In this document: in pieces, positions 1-12,027 of the stretch
Position numbering within the stretch: the first letter of the stretch is position 1
How the letters are laid out: each line of letters starts with the position of its first letter
Assembly: GCA_964017195.1 (NCBI GenBank)
Contig: OZ024887.1
Location: 59,721,311 to 59,785,310, forward strand
Source of the DNA: Siderastrea radians
Lineage: Eukaryota; Cnidaria; Anthozoa; Scleractinia; Rhizangiidae
DNA length: 64,000 bases
Direction: 5' to 3'
Made by a program: the position numbers and the translations under genes
Notes under the pieces: generated by a model
Database searches by the model: none
Seen by the model: only the letters and a program-made list of their open reading frames with translations
Told to the model about the DNA's origin: nothing

Positions 1-3000
1 TGACATGTACTAATGAGTAATTTTAATTTCAAACTTAGTTTCGTTATGTCTTTTGATCATGAGCATATGCAACCAGCAACATTTCATTGAGAATAAATTT
101 TGAAAACTCAAAGAAGCCTGCTCAGGTGGATTAAGGAATGGCTCCTCGTGAAATATCACCTTTTTTCGACATTTTTGTAGAAGCGTTGCTATTCAAGAGA
201 AAATGGCTTATAACTGGGTAATAAGAGACAAATCAACTTTTTGGATAAATTAGTGTGTTTGCTGCGGTCGCATGATCGGCCACGCCCTAATTTATGCAAA
301 ATTTGCAATAGTTCGATTACAACATGATAATCAACGTTCTACCCATCTTTCTTCTAAAATCTCCACATTGTGGATAGGTAGTTTAAATTAAACGGGTTTT
401 TCTGAAAACGTTAACTGTTACGTAACTATTTACTGTTTTTCTCTAGTTCCAGTCCCTCTCCAAAATTAAAACGTCATAGTTTAAAGAAAGTACCTAAATT
501 CTCAAAACCCCAATTAGCTCCCTAAACCTTTTGCCTCAAGTCATTGATACAAGACAAACTTAATGGAATTCGTTTTCTTAAAATATTGTAAATTTCAATC
601 AAATAAATTGTAAAAATTGGGCGTGGTATGTCACGTGACGTAAAAACAAAGTTCACGAAGACAAAAATTAAATACTTCAAGGAAATGCTCGACTCTGCCA
701 AACTTGCTGATCAGTACCTTGAAAGTATTCTAAACTAGACCACCCCCCTCCAAATCTGCGGAGACCCTTTCCTTAATTCACTTGAGTGATGACTGAAATC
801 GTGCGTGTAGTTCAGGGTGAGGTTTGGAATTCATGCCAGGCTCTTTTTGAGTCTCTCAGTTCAATGATTTCCGTAGAGGATTGCAGGGTGCCCCCCGAAA
901 AGTTCCCCTTTTTGGTAAACGCCGGACCTAAGAGCCCCCTCTTTTAAACGGTGTTTAATCGAGGAAACGGTATTTCGTTTGTGCTGGTCTTCTAACTGTA
1001 AAGAAGTCTGCATTTTAGATTCATTACACCTCAAAGCGGGGAGAAGGGCAACAAAACTTGTACCGTTTTAGTTTTCCCATTCTGATTGGTCCAGTTCCAC
1101 CCGGAGTCCCTCAGGGTTCTACCGCCCCTACCCCGGGTCAAAAGACGTTTATCGTGCGCGTGGCCACAAGCATACTTACGACCCTCAAACCTCTGCTTAT
1201 CAGTGGCCAGGGTACACCACCCCCTGAGTGGATTCAAATCGATTGTTGTGATTGTCTGAAAGGACCGAATCCATAAGAACTGAACGCCAAGGTGCGAGCC
1301 GGTACCTCGCAAGCATTTGTAAGCACAGCATAAAAACAAGCGCGAGAGAAGAAAGAAAGTCTAATATTTGCTCATATATGTTGCACCTTCGCCCTGCCAT
1401 GGTTTAAGACACTGCGCTGCTTGGCTGCCTTGTGCTTATGTTAGGCTAGCATGGGACGTGCAAAACAGCCTAAATGATTTTATTCAAAGGTACAAAACTC
1501 ATGATCGGCTCTCTATTTCAACTCTAAGGCCCGGCACCTGACAGGGATTCTCTGTTTAAAATTTCCAACAAGAATCTCCTCAATTACCCTCCCCTCCCTT
1601 CTGGTGGACCTGTCGGCTTAGTCTTTCTGGAAAAGTTATAGCCTTCAAGAACCTTGGTGCTTAACAATATGTCCACCTTACTTCAACCCTTCAAACCAAG
1701 TAACAAGATGTTAAAGAAATAAATAACCTGTTCTAATGATGACTTCTGATGGAATAGCAAAGCTGACAACATTAAGAGAAACGTTGATATAAGACTACTG
1801 ACATGGGGGTATTCAAAATACTTATCTTTAAGCCGTTTGGGTTAAAAAAATATCCTGACGTGAACGACAAAAGAAAACGGAAATTGATTATTGACCCCCG
1901 GTTTAGAAAGCTGAGAAGAAAAGTTTTCCTAAGAGGCAACTTAAATGCTGAAGTCATGCAAAACCTGCCATAGCCTTAGATACATTCATCAACGAAAACG
2001 TACCGGCAGAATTTCATGGTCGAAATGTTTTATTGACTTAAGATGGATTGGCGCGAACAACTTTTCAATTTGTCCAAATTTAAGTGAAAACCACTCAAGA
2101 CAATTTAAAAGTAACTAAAACGACTAGGTTTGTGCGACGTGACGCTCAGACAACAAAAGAAAATGCTTAAGCCTTAGATCACGGAAATCATTCAAAGAGA
2201 ACACTCTTCCAGTATACACGATTTTTTACAAGAAAATATGACTGGCATCCATGATATTAGGCAATTACTGCGCCTGCAAACTATTAAACCAGCGGAAGAG
2301 AAATCGTCTCGGGGGATTCTGGGGGAAGAAAATACACCGGAAAGATACCGCAAGGGAACTCGGAAAGCACGCTCAACGCAATGTTTCCTTGCTCATCTCA
2401 ACGACTTTTGGAATAATGCTGCACCATAGCAAGAGGATGGGATAGAGGAGTAGAGGTATTAAATTATTAAAACGTCGATGCACTTGACAGTACCGACCTC
2501 AATCAAGCTGCCTTAGAATAAGTGTGGTTGGCAAAATAATGTTCCATAACATAGCAACTATAAGATGATAATAGCCGCTTAGGCTTAATCCAGTGAAATC
2601 TAGAAGCTATCGATCGACTATTTCTCAAAATCAAAGGTCTTGCAACAAGATTATGAAATAATCGGCCTTTGGTTATGATAGTGATAAGCTTAAAAGCTGG
2701 CTTTCACTTTGAGTAAGAGATATTTTGATTGCATAACAGTTACGCCAGCAACATCACGTACTCGCTAACTCCCTACTCGTAACTGTTGTTTTGTAAGACA
2801 GCAATAGCAGGGTAAAAATAGATGTTAATGTGCAGTGAGTTACTGCGCATCAGCAACCAAGAAGCTATATCAAAGGTGAGTGATTTGTGGTTGGATGTCT
2901 CTCCCTGTTTTCAGGGGGATTGGGGGTAGGGGGTAGGAGGGCTGGGTAGGGAGGAAGCTACTCCATGTTTTAGCTGCATGGTCAGTCCTGTCAAATTGAT

Positions 3001-3672
3001 TTGTAGTAGCAGTCAACATAACAGATGAAGTAGCCAAAGGACTCTGTAGGCAGCTTCTCCCTACCTGCCAGGAAGTTCCTGAAGAAATTCAGTATGAGGT
3101 AACTGACAAATGATTGGCTGCAGGGAGCCAAATTCCTGACTGTTGGCACATTTTGACAGAGCTGATGGGTACAAGCTGCTGTGAAGAGTGTGGAACTGGA
3201 AGAGGAACTAGAAACTGGAATAGGAATTGGCACTCAGTGAGTCCAAGACGGTGTAGAGCTTTGAGTTGTAGCTAGAGTAGTGTTCAGAGTGCTTTTAAAC
3301 ATGGTTTGGTATAGGGTAAAGGTTTCAGAGTCACAGCAGCTCAACCCCATCTAAAAATTTACAGAGTACCCCCGCCCCTTCTATCTGTCTCTGTCTCTTT
3401 CTCTCTTTCTTTCAAGGCAGTATTTATAAATTAATGACTTCCTCTCCTGTCTCAACCTTAAATTTGCAGGTTATCTTCCGTCAAAACACTTCAACGAGAC
3501 TAATCCATTAATGGCAGAGGTCAACACGTAGTCAGAGTTGCATACCAAAAAACAATAAAGAAACTGACTTAATTTTAATATGAATTAATTGGCTCTTCCT
3601 CACACTGTTGTGAAATGGCAGTCACATTTCGAACTTGTCTGATGCTCTTATTTTTTTGTTTTAATCAAACAG
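1..3672. other. Intergenic/upstream DNA without a recognisable gene
   Basis: No convincing coding region is visible; the open frames are short and lack family motifs. The part from about 1.74 to 2.0 kb resembles 9.50-9.73 kb in the same orientation (shared segments such as 'ttttcctaagaggcaa' and 'atgcaaaacctkcca' variants), so it belongs to the duplicated flank of the GFP-like cluster. A polypurine/pyrimidine-rich stretch lies near 2.92-2.96 kb. Nothing else supportable was seen. Confidence 0.5.
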
Positions 3673-3770
3673 AGCAGATTTCGAAAGAGATGATAACCAA
3701 ACTCCACTTGAAGGGCTGTGTAAATGCCCACCTCTTCACTCTGAAGGTAACACCAGGGGCAACCGGTTAA
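3673..3770 (+). pseudogene. GFP-like protein, decayed first full coding exon (remnant)
   Basis: This matches the 101-nt exon of genes A and B that encodes the first beta strands (family motif around '[13 protein letters not shown]'). The splice acceptor (CAG before 3673) and donor (gtaag after 3770) are retained. The copy is 98 nt instead of 101: one base is lost near the start and two near the 'GEGKGKP' coding part, and the exon now ends in TAA. It is the first piece of a decayed plus-strand copy that continues with exon remnants at 4.79, 5.26, 5.86, 6.33, 6.64, 7.29 and 7.69 kb. The identity rests on direct comparison with the intact exons in this window. Confidence 0.8.
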
Positions 3771-3879
3771 GTAAGTTGGAGTCGTTTTTCAGATACACGG
3801 ACCTTAAAATGTTATGTTTTAAATTGAGTGGAGATTTCAGTGCTCAACAAAGTGGCCAGTTGTTTTGCCCTAAATCACC

Positions 3880-4670
3880 AAAGCCCTGTTTAGTTATTTT
3901 TTTCTTGTCTTGTTAGCCCAAGCACAAAATTTAAAAATTCAACTATTACATAACTTGCATTATATAACAGTACAAAGGGAGAGAGAAAAGGCATTGTTGG
4001 CAAGTTTAAGTAAGTTTTTACCTTAGTGGATCTTAAGCTTTTATCTTTTAGTGATGTTGAGATTGCAAAGAATCCTCTAGCTGATCGTAAGTTGGCTTAC
4101 TTTTTGTACCTCGGTGTGTTATTTATTCTTATTTTCTTCGTTGGGAAATGAAAACTCAGCTATTACATAACAATACAAAGGAAGAAAATGGTATTGCAGC
4201 AAGAAGGAGCCAGTTTTTACACACATCAATATTAGACTTTTGTCCTTTAATTGCTGATCCTTTTAATGGTGTCATCACAGTAACGACCAAACAAAACTTT
4301 CATGGAAATCTCTATTTGACCCTAAGTTGCTCTCGTGTTTCCGATAGGTATTTCATTTAATTATAATAGTTTCGCTCAACATTTAAATTCAGCTATTGTG
4401 TCATGGTACAGAGGGAGAGAGAAATAGCATTGTGATAAGATGGACTTTCTGGATGCAAGGATCTTAATTTTTATCGTTTTAAAGGCGTTGAGGTTGAATT
4501 AATTTAAGTGAAACCTCAATTCAACCCTGCGGCACCCAGAATGGCCTTTTATGACCATTTTATTTTGTTTTTTTTTTAGGCTCCCCGCGAAATTAGAGTT
4601 CAACGATAATGTAACAGTACAAAAGGAGAAAAGAAAAAGGCAGTATGGAAGGGAAGAGGGTCAAAAGCGA
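3880..4670. repeat. Imperfect intronic repeats ('caactattac...acagtacaaagg' units)
   Basis: Four diverged units occur near 3.94, 4.15, 4.39 and 4.60 kb. Each has an 'aaattcaactattacataac'-like start followed by 'acagtacaaagggagagaga'. Related sequence also occurs in the corresponding introns of genes A, B and C (for example near 20.47, 25.01 and 27.39 kb). It looks like old tandem duplication inside the intron of the GFP-like gene. Confidence 0.5.
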
Positions 4671-4789
4671 AAAAAGTTGACCGAGGACTACTTTTACTGA
4701 TTATATTCCACCGTTTTGTGTTATGGTTTAGCGACTTACAAAGCATGGAGGTTTTTGTCACTTAGGGGTCAGCCCTCGCTATTTTGTTA

Positions 4790-4890
4790 AGGAATGCTGT
4801 TTCCAATGTGTATGTAAGGCAGCAAACCCTTCGTTGAACGCCCTGCAGATACACTGACCATTACAAACAGGCTTTCTAGCAATGGGGGAG
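4790..4890 (+). pseudogene. GFP-like chromophore exon, decayed (unit 1)
   Basis: The plus strand matches the exon of gene B that holds the QYG chromophore. The 'GSKPFV' and 'ADIP' coding stretches and the 'aatggggga' end are recognisable. The chromophore codons have been replaced (the 'cag tat ggc' part now reads as 'tgt atg taa ggc'), giving a stop. It cannot encode a chromophore. Confidence 0.65.
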
Positions 4891-5258
4891 TATCAATATG
4901 AGTTGCAAACTGTGAGAATTGCAAACTGTGAGCACTCACAGGAACACCTGGGCTTAAAACAGGGTAAAATTTTCCGAACAAAATCATTTTGCAAAATATT
5001 GAAACATGAACATCGCCAGGGTAAAAAACTACTCGTTAGCTTTCACTTTTAATGTACAGACTTTAACGTTAGAACCACTCTTCTATCCAGCATGACAAAC
5101 TAAACCAGAACGACGTGTCGCTCGGCAACGTTCACTGCAATAATCACCTGTATCCTGGCTAGATTATCGGCGATCCACCCGTCTTTTAAGCAAGCTCTAT
5201 AAGATAAATAAATTTATCGCCCAAACTGACATTGTAGTATCATTTTTTGTGTCGATAG

Positions 5259-5458
5259 AATGAAAGGCAACTGTTTCCACTACGATGTATAGGTTGTGGA
5301 CGTGAAATTTCCTCCGAACAGACCTGTTATGCGAGGGGGTGGAATAACAGTAGCGACGAGGCTGTACGTGAAACAAAATTGTCTGTTGGGTGAAAACCGT
5401 GACGACTCGAAACTTGAATTAGGTGGGTGTACTCAAGCTACTTCAAACCAATTTATAA
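5259..5458 (+). pseudogene. GFP-like 210-nt exon, decayed (unit 1)
   Basis: It corresponds to the exon of genes A/B/D that begins 'A ATG AAA G-C AAC TGT TTC'. The start and the 'FPPN-P' coding part are recognisable. An in-frame TAG follows the ninth codon or so, the middle is shortened, and the acceptor has changed to ATAG. Clearly a dead copy. Confidence 0.7.
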
Positions 5459-5856
5459 GTAAATGACTCTGAGAATAACTGCTATTTAAAGAGGCGTATA
5501 TTTTTCTACCTTCCCAGCTAATTCCTCACCCTCATTTGCTTTAATTTATTCGACTGACATCCAGGAGGTACTAGTTCTAACGAGGATTTCGTACGTAGGT
5601 ATGTTAAATCTCCAACGGCAATCGCTTAAAAATTAAAACACAGTAAAAGGTACGACGAGGACCGCCGACTTGTAATAGGCCGTGATATTTTCGTAAGCCG
5701 TGAATTACTGTGTGTTATGTACTTATATGTGGAACCTAAAATGGGCAGGCCGTTTTACTTTTCTTATGAGAAGTAAATGGAGTCAGCTCAACAGCTTACC
5801 CTATTCTGGGGCACGTGCAGGGAAGAAGGAGTGAGGTCAGCCCTCCCTATTTTGTT

Positions 5857-5960
5857 AAGGAATGCTGTTTCCAATGTGTATGTAAGGCAGCAAACCCTTC
5901 GTTGAACGCCCTGCAGATATACTGACCATTACAAACAGGCTTTTTAGCAATGGGGGAATA
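5857..5960 (+). pseudogene. GFP-like chromophore exon, decayed (unit 2)
   Basis: A second copy of the remnant at 4790-4890 with the same inactivating changes at the chromophore. The damage therefore predates the tandem duplication. Confidence 0.65.
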
Positions 5961-6324
5961 TCAATATGAGTTGCAAACTGTGAGTATTCCTGTTGTGTCT
6001 ATTCCACTCACAGGAACACCCGGGCTTAAAACAGGGTAAAATTCGTAGAACAAGATCATTTTGTAAAATATTGAAATATGAACATCGCCGCGATAAAAAC
6101 TACTCGCTAGCTTTGATTTTTAATGTACAGACCACACTGTACAGCGTGACAAACTAAACCAGAGCGACGTGTCGCTCGGCAGCGTTCACTGTAATGATCA
6201 CCTGTATTCTGGCTAGATATCGGCGATCCACCCGTCTTTTAAGCAAGCACTACATCATGTATAAGATAAATAAATTTATCACCCAAACTGACATTATAGT
6301 ATCATTTTTTGTGTGTGTCGACAG

Positions 6325-6505
6325 AATTAAAGGCAATTGTTTCCACTACGATGTACAGGTTGTGGACGTGAACTTTCCTCCGAACAGACCTGTTAGCGAG
6401 GTAGTGGAATGGATGGCAGTCGCGAAGAGGCTGTACGTGTAGCAAAATGATCTGTTGGGCGAAAATGACGACTCGATCGAAACTTGAATTAGGTGGTTGT
6501 TACTC
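6325..6505 (+). pseudogene. GFP-like 210-nt exon, decayed (unit 2)
   Basis: The acceptor CAG is intact. The exon reads in frame for about 38 codons ('GNCFHYDVQVVDVNFPPN' type sequence) until a TAG at about 6440, and the initial ATG-equivalent codon is ATT. It is better preserved than the unit 1 copy, in which the same stretch has a stop after 'YDV'. The 3' part is deleted or diverged and runs into a TTA microsatellite. Confidence 0.7.
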
Positions 6506-6512
6506 AAGCCAC

Positions 6513-6513
<1 letters not shown>

Positions 6514-6556
<43 letters not shown>

Positions 6557-6557
6557 T
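6514..6557. repeat. (TTA)n microsatellite
   Basis: An uninterrupted run of about 14-15 TTA/ATT units at the junction between the decayed 210-nt exon and a displaced last exon. Confidence 0.95.
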
Positions 6558-6643
6558 AACGAAACCTGTACAGCCCGCATTGTCGCTCACCTCATCTCTG
6601 TTGCTGTGTTCATTACAAGGAATATAATTGTGTTCCTTTCCAG

Positions 6644-6830
6644 AGAAAAACCTGAGAATCCCAGAACTGTCACAATGCCAGCATTTCACTATGTTGACCA
6701 CAGCTCTGACATTACAAACAATGACAGGAACTACAGCAAGGTCGAGCAGCAAGAAATCTCAAAGGCTCGCCTCTCTCCCCTGGCCTGTTTTATCTCGAGA
6801 ATGTCTACAATTGCGGGGCTGCGGAGCTAA
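6644..6830 (+). pseudogene. GFP-like last exon, displaced copy with lost stop
   Basis: A 'ttccag' acceptor is followed by an open frame encoding the last beta strands: 'MPAFHYVDHSSDITNND', then 'VEQQEISKARLSP', including the conserved Glu in 'QEIS' that lies near the chromophore in this family. Other copies end 'ctggcctga', but here the TGA has become TGT, so the frame runs on about 15 codons into former 3' UTR and stops at 6830. With no usable upstream exons nearby it is a remnant. Confidence 0.7.
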
Positions 6831-7287
6831 CTTCCCAGCTAATTCCTCACCCTCATTTGCTTTTATTCGACTGACATCCAGGAGGTACTAGTTCTAACGA
6901 GGATTTCGTATGTACGTGTGTTAAATCTCCAACGGTAATCGCTTAAAAATTAAAATACAGTAAAAGGTACGACGAGGACCGCCGACTTGTAATACGCCGT
7001 AATATTTTCGTAAGCCTTGAATTACGGTGTGCTATGTACTTATACGTGGAACCTAAAATGGCCGTTTTACTTTTCTTATGAGAAGTAAATGAGTCAGCTC
7101 AACAGCTTACCCTATTCTGGGACACGTGCAGGGAAGAAGGAGTGAGGTTATTATTGGCAGGATGGGGGTTTTTTTCCTCAATTTTTGGAGGCTGAGAATT
7201 ATTTTCGAATTTCACCTTTTTCTCTAAAGAAACCCTGCACGCCAACATTGTCGCTCATCTCAACTCTGTTGCTGTGTTCCTTTGCAG

Positions 7288-7426
7288 AGCAAAACCCGAG
7301 AATCCCACAGCTCAGTGTCACGATGCCAGGATTTCTCTGTGTTGACCACAGCATTGTCGAATGTTGAATTACAACAATGTCGAGCGGCAAGAGATCTCAG
7401 AGGCTCGTCTCTCTCGCCTGGCTTAA
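7288..7426 (+). pseudogene. GFP-like last exon, second remnant
   Basis: After a 'tttgcag' acceptor the sequence follows the last-exon pattern ('EKPENP'-like start, 'GFLCVDHS'-like middle, 'RQEISEARLSRLA' end). Small insertions and deletions break the frame in the middle. It ends in TAA and is followed by the family's conserved 3' flank ('cctcgagaatgtct'). Confidence 0.65.
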
Positions 7427-7684
7427 TCCACCTCGAGAATGTCTGAAACCGCGGTGCTATATGGAAATAATTAGTGTAATGTTTTTATAGAGATCGCGAA
7501 AATAAAACTTCATCTGACAATTTATACACTGCGTTGTTGGTGACTGAGTCAAAGATCGTAGCTATTCTCTCCAAACGGTCCTGTTTATTCAGCTTACCTG
7601 ATGAAAGAAATTTCTTACTAAATAACTTTGAATTGAACTGTCCAAAATTAGTAAATCTGCGTAAGCGAAGCCGTGCTTGTAAGG

Positions 7685-7809
7685 TGCATGTTGAGATCAT
7701 TTATCATGACGGGGATTACACCAATGTTGAGCAGCTAGAGTTCTCAAAGCCTTGTAACTTTCTGCTGGCCAAAAATACCTCGAGAATGTCTAAAATCGCT
7801 GGTGTATAA
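7685..7809 (+). pseudogene. GFP-like last exon, third remnant (3' half)
   Basis: Only the 3' half remains: 'YHDGDYTNVEQLEFSKP' followed by diverged sequence and the conserved 'acctcgagaatgtctaaaatcgc' flank. The downstream DNA (about 7.83-8.16 kb) resembles the 3' UTR region of the other copies. Confidence 0.6.
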
Positions 7810-7829
7810 AGAGAAGAGGGCAGCCTTTT

Positions 7830-8616
7830 ATTGTTAGGGTAATGTTTTCACACTGTTAGAAACTGAGTGAATATAACTCCATATGACATGGAAACATAAT
7901 TATACACTTTTGTGCTGGTAACTGGTAAAAACAGTTAATTTTGTTACCCAGAGATCGTACCTTTCCGCCAAAAAGTCGTATTTACTTAGCTTGTTTGTTG
8001 TAAAGAAAAAATAAGAAAAAGAAACAAAGTAAAGTAGTTTAAAACTTGCGATTGAAAGTGTCAATGGCGGCAAGCGAAGCCGCACTCGAAATGTGCAAAG
8101 GAGGAAAAAAACTCAGGCAAAAATATGACTTTCTTGCAGTCGAGCTTTTAACAGCTGCATAAATAATCTGTTGTAGCAATGCCCCTGTAATTTAACAATC
8201 GTCCGTGCTATTTTGTTACATTCACATTCTATTTTATTGCGTTGCAAGCCTAGAATTACGCTTCCATGCGGAGGTGTTTGAGCGTTCCGTAAAGCTGTGC
8301 TTTAAAGCAGTTAATTCTTTCTTGAACCCGCTATCGCGAACTCAGTGCTCGTTTGCCTTGGTTTAGGATTTCACTTATTTACTATCCGACTACTTCGAAA
8401 AGCCGTTATCCCGTGTAATTTTTGTCGTCCATTGCATGTTCGAGATAGCCGGGGGCTCTCTAGAGGGTCCTGAGGGGGTAAAATGGGTGCTGGGATTTGC
8501 CCATTTTAACAATTTTTAACATAACAAAGTGCCCGTTAATATTGTGTATTAAAGACGAGATCTCTTTCTGTTTCTCTTCTGTCGGTTTTTATCGTGCAAA
8601 AAATATCGGAAAACAT
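7830..8616. other. 3' flank of decayed GFP-like copies; no gene seen
   Basis: The stretch resembles the 3' flanks of the GFP-like copies near 12.9, 18.4, 29.45 and 57.8 kb (shared 'gtaatgtttt...actgagt...aactcca' and 'actttcttgcag' segments). No other gene or structured feature is visible. Confidence 0.5.
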
Positions 8617-8689
8617 CAACCTCGTTCCCAGGCTTGTCCTCCCTCTCCAAATTTAAAATTTAAGGGAAAAAGTTCTGGGAACGAGGTTG
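8617..8689. mobile_element. 73-bp MITE remnant with 9-bp target-site duplication
   Basis: The terminal inverted repeats are CAACCTCGTTCCCAG and its reverse complement CTGGGAACGAGGTTG. The flanking direct repeat GGAAAACAT is present at 8608-8616 and 8690-8698. A 9-bp duplication is typical of Mutator-like transposons. The element is far too small to encode anything. Confidence 0.75.
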
Positions 8690-8869
8690 GGAAAACATGT
8701 CTATTTGCAGCTCATCAGTTAGGGTCTTATTAGTAGGTATGTTGATAACCGCTCTCTACAAAGCGCAACTTAAAATCTTTGATTTGTGTTCGAAAATTGC
8801 CTCCGAAGCGTTTGCTGTGAGAGGTCTGAGGCTTTACCTCTACTAAAGCCTGATGAGTGTGTGTATTGG

Positions 8870-9850
8870 AACGTTTTAGTAGGTTTTAGGTGTGTCCTGG
8901 CATCGAGCACTGCTGTGTTTCTCTCGTGTTTGTACAAACAGTGTCCAAGAAGGATGTTTCATTTTCAGATACTTTGGCCGTGTAAGCCAGGTGGTGGCAA
9001 TTTCCTCGTTAAATGAACTGTGTTTTTTAAAAAACTCAGAGGGCCGTAAATAAATAGTCTCTCAGCTTTCGCTATAAAGTGCCCAGGGTGCCAGAGGAGT
9101 TTCTCGGGCGTGTCCACACGCCAATTAGTCAAACCTATCATGTCGGCCTTTGGCCGACGACTGCTGCACGAAAGCATTCCTTTCCTCTCCTCTTTTCCAC
9201 GCCTCTCCTCTTCTCTCTTCTCTTTTCCTCGTTTCTCCTCTCCTGAATTAACCGGAAATTGACTAAGAGACAAAGCTGATTAAAACACTAGGGTCATTGT
9301 TCTCAACCGACTCAACGACTGCAGCCAGCTTTAAATTCTCACATACGTTTTGGAAATATAGACGAAAAGAAAAAATGTGTAAGCTTCTGGTTAACACGTC
9401 CGTGTAGTCTTATTGGAAAAGTTGTAATCTTTACAATGGAGAAAGTCCAACATCGTTCACCCTGCAAACTTAGCATCAGGCTAATAAAAGAGACAGACGT
9501 CTTCCTGTCGAATGGCTAAGGTGACAAAATCAAGAGAAACATCATGATGCAAGACTACTCAGGTGAGATATTAAATAATAATAATTTAAAATTAAAATGA
9601 TTTATATGTGTTTGTATTAAAATCACCCTGACGTGGACATTAAAAAGATTTTCCTAAGAGGTAAGTTAACTTAAACGAATGAAGATATGCAAAACCTTCC
9701 ACAAGACTAGGTACATTCACGAACGAACCCTAGAATTCAGTTAGAACTGAAATACACAAGATTCTGTATATACAGAGTTGCCGTCAAAAGACTGTACGCC
9801 CTAAATGTGTACTGGTAGAACAACACTACGCAATCACCCAGGAAGAAAAG
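8870..9850. repeat. Inverted-duplicate flank (partner 13.85-15.21 kb)
   Basis: Segments here recur in reverse complement at 13.85-15.21 kb: 'ctctcgtgtttgtacaaac' (8.92 vs 15.14 kb), 'attggaaaagtt' (9.41 vs 14.35 kb) and 'gccgtcaaaagac' (9.78 vs 13.90 kb). Identity is moderate, with indels. A polypyrimidine stretch occurs at 9.17-9.24 kb. No gene is seen. Confidence 0.6.
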
Positions 9851-9990
9851 TCAAGGGCAAATCTTGACTTTTCTTCGCCCTTTTTTTATTTCGCCTGTTC
9901 CGACTTTCTCTTAGCCTGAATTTTAGCCGCCTCCTCTGGTCGCTAACTCCCGAGAGTGATTGACCAGAGGAGACGGCTGAAATTCAGGCT
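9841..9990. repeat. Two adjacent short palindromes
   Basis: The first (about 9841-9875) has arms 'gaagaaaagtcaag' and 'cttgacttttcttc'. The second (9913-9990) has near-perfect arms 'agcctgaattttagccg' ... 'cggctgaaattcaggct' that continue inward through 'cctctggtc/gaccagagg'. Both can fold as hairpins and look like MITE remnants. No clean target-site duplication was seen. Confidence 0.6.
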
Positions 9991-12027
9991 TTTCCCTCGC
10001 CCGACAGTCACTATCTGCCCCTGGGTCTCCGGGGATGTTGGGTCTCCCTGTGATCAAACAAAACAACCAATCAAAAACCAAATCTGGACTGTTCCCGTGT
10101 CCAATTTCCTTTCCTTCTGTAAACACTACAAGGTACTTGTATCTGTGTGTATCTTTTGTGGCGTATGTGCGACTTGCTGCATGGATTACTCACTACAACA
10201 AGTCTACAGAGGAGTCCATACCATGACTACCCACCTCGTGTACCTCCACCCGTAGAGAAAAATGTTCTAAATGAAACTTAAAAGTTTGTAAAACCAGTGT
10301 ATAGAATGTAAATGACCCGGGGGGGGGGGGCACTCTTAGGAGTGAAAGGGTTAATCAAAAACTTTACTTAGAGGAATTGTATGCTGTGTTGTGGATGAAA
10401 ACATGGGTGGAAGAACTCAGGACCAAAGGGCAAGGTATCTGGGAGGGAAGCTGAGGCCAATAAACTTTAGTAGATGGTGGGAAATGGCAGATATAGGAAA
10501 AAGTACAGTTTAAATTGTCTAAAACAAAAAAAACAAAAAAAAAAGAGAAAGTGGTTTAACAGCCATCAAGGAAGAGGGCTAGGCACCAGTAGTGAAAAGG
10601 TATGGTGTGGAATCTAGTTCACACCCCTTGTCTCTCTCCTCTGTAAGGTATGGTTACGCCAGTGGACAGAAGCCTGGTTTTCTTTACCATGGTCATTCTT
10701 TGTAGTCAATTTTGAAAATCAGTTAGAGAATGTTTCATATTTGTCAAACCTTGACCTCAAATAGTTGCAATTTAATTATTTGTTTTCGCATAGGGTGCTT
10801 CCTCCAGTGAAATCAACTTCAGACAATGTTTGTGATATTCAGAAGGTAAGGGAATTTTGTTTCAGCCAATCAGAAGCACTACTTAGATCTGGGTGGTGAC
10901 GCGTCATCAGCATGGAATTTCTGCGCTCGTCATTCAGACGTCGTTTTCTGAGGGCTCAAGTGGCGACCTCGCGAAACGTCGGCTGTTTTCTCAGGCTAGT
11001 TCTCCAGAATTCTTAAACAATCCCCCCAAAACCCTTGCCTTTCTACAGATTGAATGAATAAAGTTTCTAAAGAGGCTGTAGAGCGGCGTTGATGTAGAAA
11101 TAAAACGCAACACTTGGGTCTATAAACCGAGTTCATAATGTGAACTGGTCACTGTAGAGAAAGTCAAAAGCTTATGTTTTAAGCATCAGCCCTTTGTCAA
11201 CAAAGGCCATTGAATTGCAACCAAATTTGTTATAGCTCTTCTGTGACCAGATTATTGCGCTCTGAGCCTTGACTGGGATAATCTGAAACAAAAACAAAAA
11301 AAACAGAAGTCCCCTGGTATTATATAATTATTTAAAATGCATGTACAATGTATGAGAGACAGGCATTGTTTGTCCCACAATGCACTTAATTTAGCTCTCG
11401 TTTTGTCGTATACTGTTTTTATAATTGCATTAAGTACTTTTTTCTTCTCTGTTGTAGCATATGGCTAGTGTTCTTGGAGTGGCAGCTACAAGTTTTTCAT
11501 CTGCAGATGTCGATCATGAACTAATATAGCAAATCAATGCACAAGCAGGTATTAAACTGGTACCACTGTTTATTTAGGAAACACGTTGGTTGGTTTAAAT
11601 TGTTTTTCTGGGAAGGGTTCTTTTACCCACCAGTGTTTAACCCATTGTCTGATTACGTTCAATCACTTCCCAAAAAAGACATTAGGGAACTTACGGCGGC
11701 GACGGCTGACGAGAACGTCACAAAACAAAAGGTTTAATTAGCAAAACAATGACTCTGCACGTGCGATACAGATTTTGGTACATTTCTTTGCCGTCCTCTG
11801 CAAAACAACAACGTGAAATGACCAAATTCAAAGTTTTACGTAGAACATGAACACACGACTGTGAATTTTCTTTCTTCTACCTGAACTGTAACGCTGTCCT
11901 TACAGATGGTTGGGCTTCATTAGACAGATTGAACGAGCTGAAACTATCGCGAAGAAGTAAGAAATATTTGGAAGTCATTTTTAAAGTGACGTTTTCCTTC
12001 GCGTTGCCGTCGTGGTTGCTTAAGTTC
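9991..12027. other. Intergenic DNA without a recognisable gene
   Basis: Short open frames only. There is a G12 run near 10.32 kb and an A-rich tract near 10.53 kb. Just before the truncated GFP-like exon at 12028 the upstream DNA does not match the other GFP-like loci, which marks a rearrangement breakpoint. Confidence 0.45.

Larger units (their letters stand above)
4769..5835 (+). repeat. Tandem duplication, unit 1
   Basis: The block starting 'gtcagccctcgctattttg' and ending 'gggaagaaggagtgag' is repeated immediately downstream (5836-7148). It carries remnants of the chromophore exon and the following exon of a GFP-like gene. The two units are very similar apart from small changes and an insertion in unit 2. 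Confidence 0.75.
5836..7148 (+). repeat. Tandem duplication, unit 2 (with insertion)
   Basis: It repeats 4769-5835 and is longer because a (TTA)n tract and a last-exon copy (6514-6830) lie between the 210-nt exon remnant and the intron sequence 'cttcccagctaattcctcaccc'. The order exon, last exon, intron piece, then another last exon downstream shows that it was rearranged after duplication. Confidence 0.75.
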
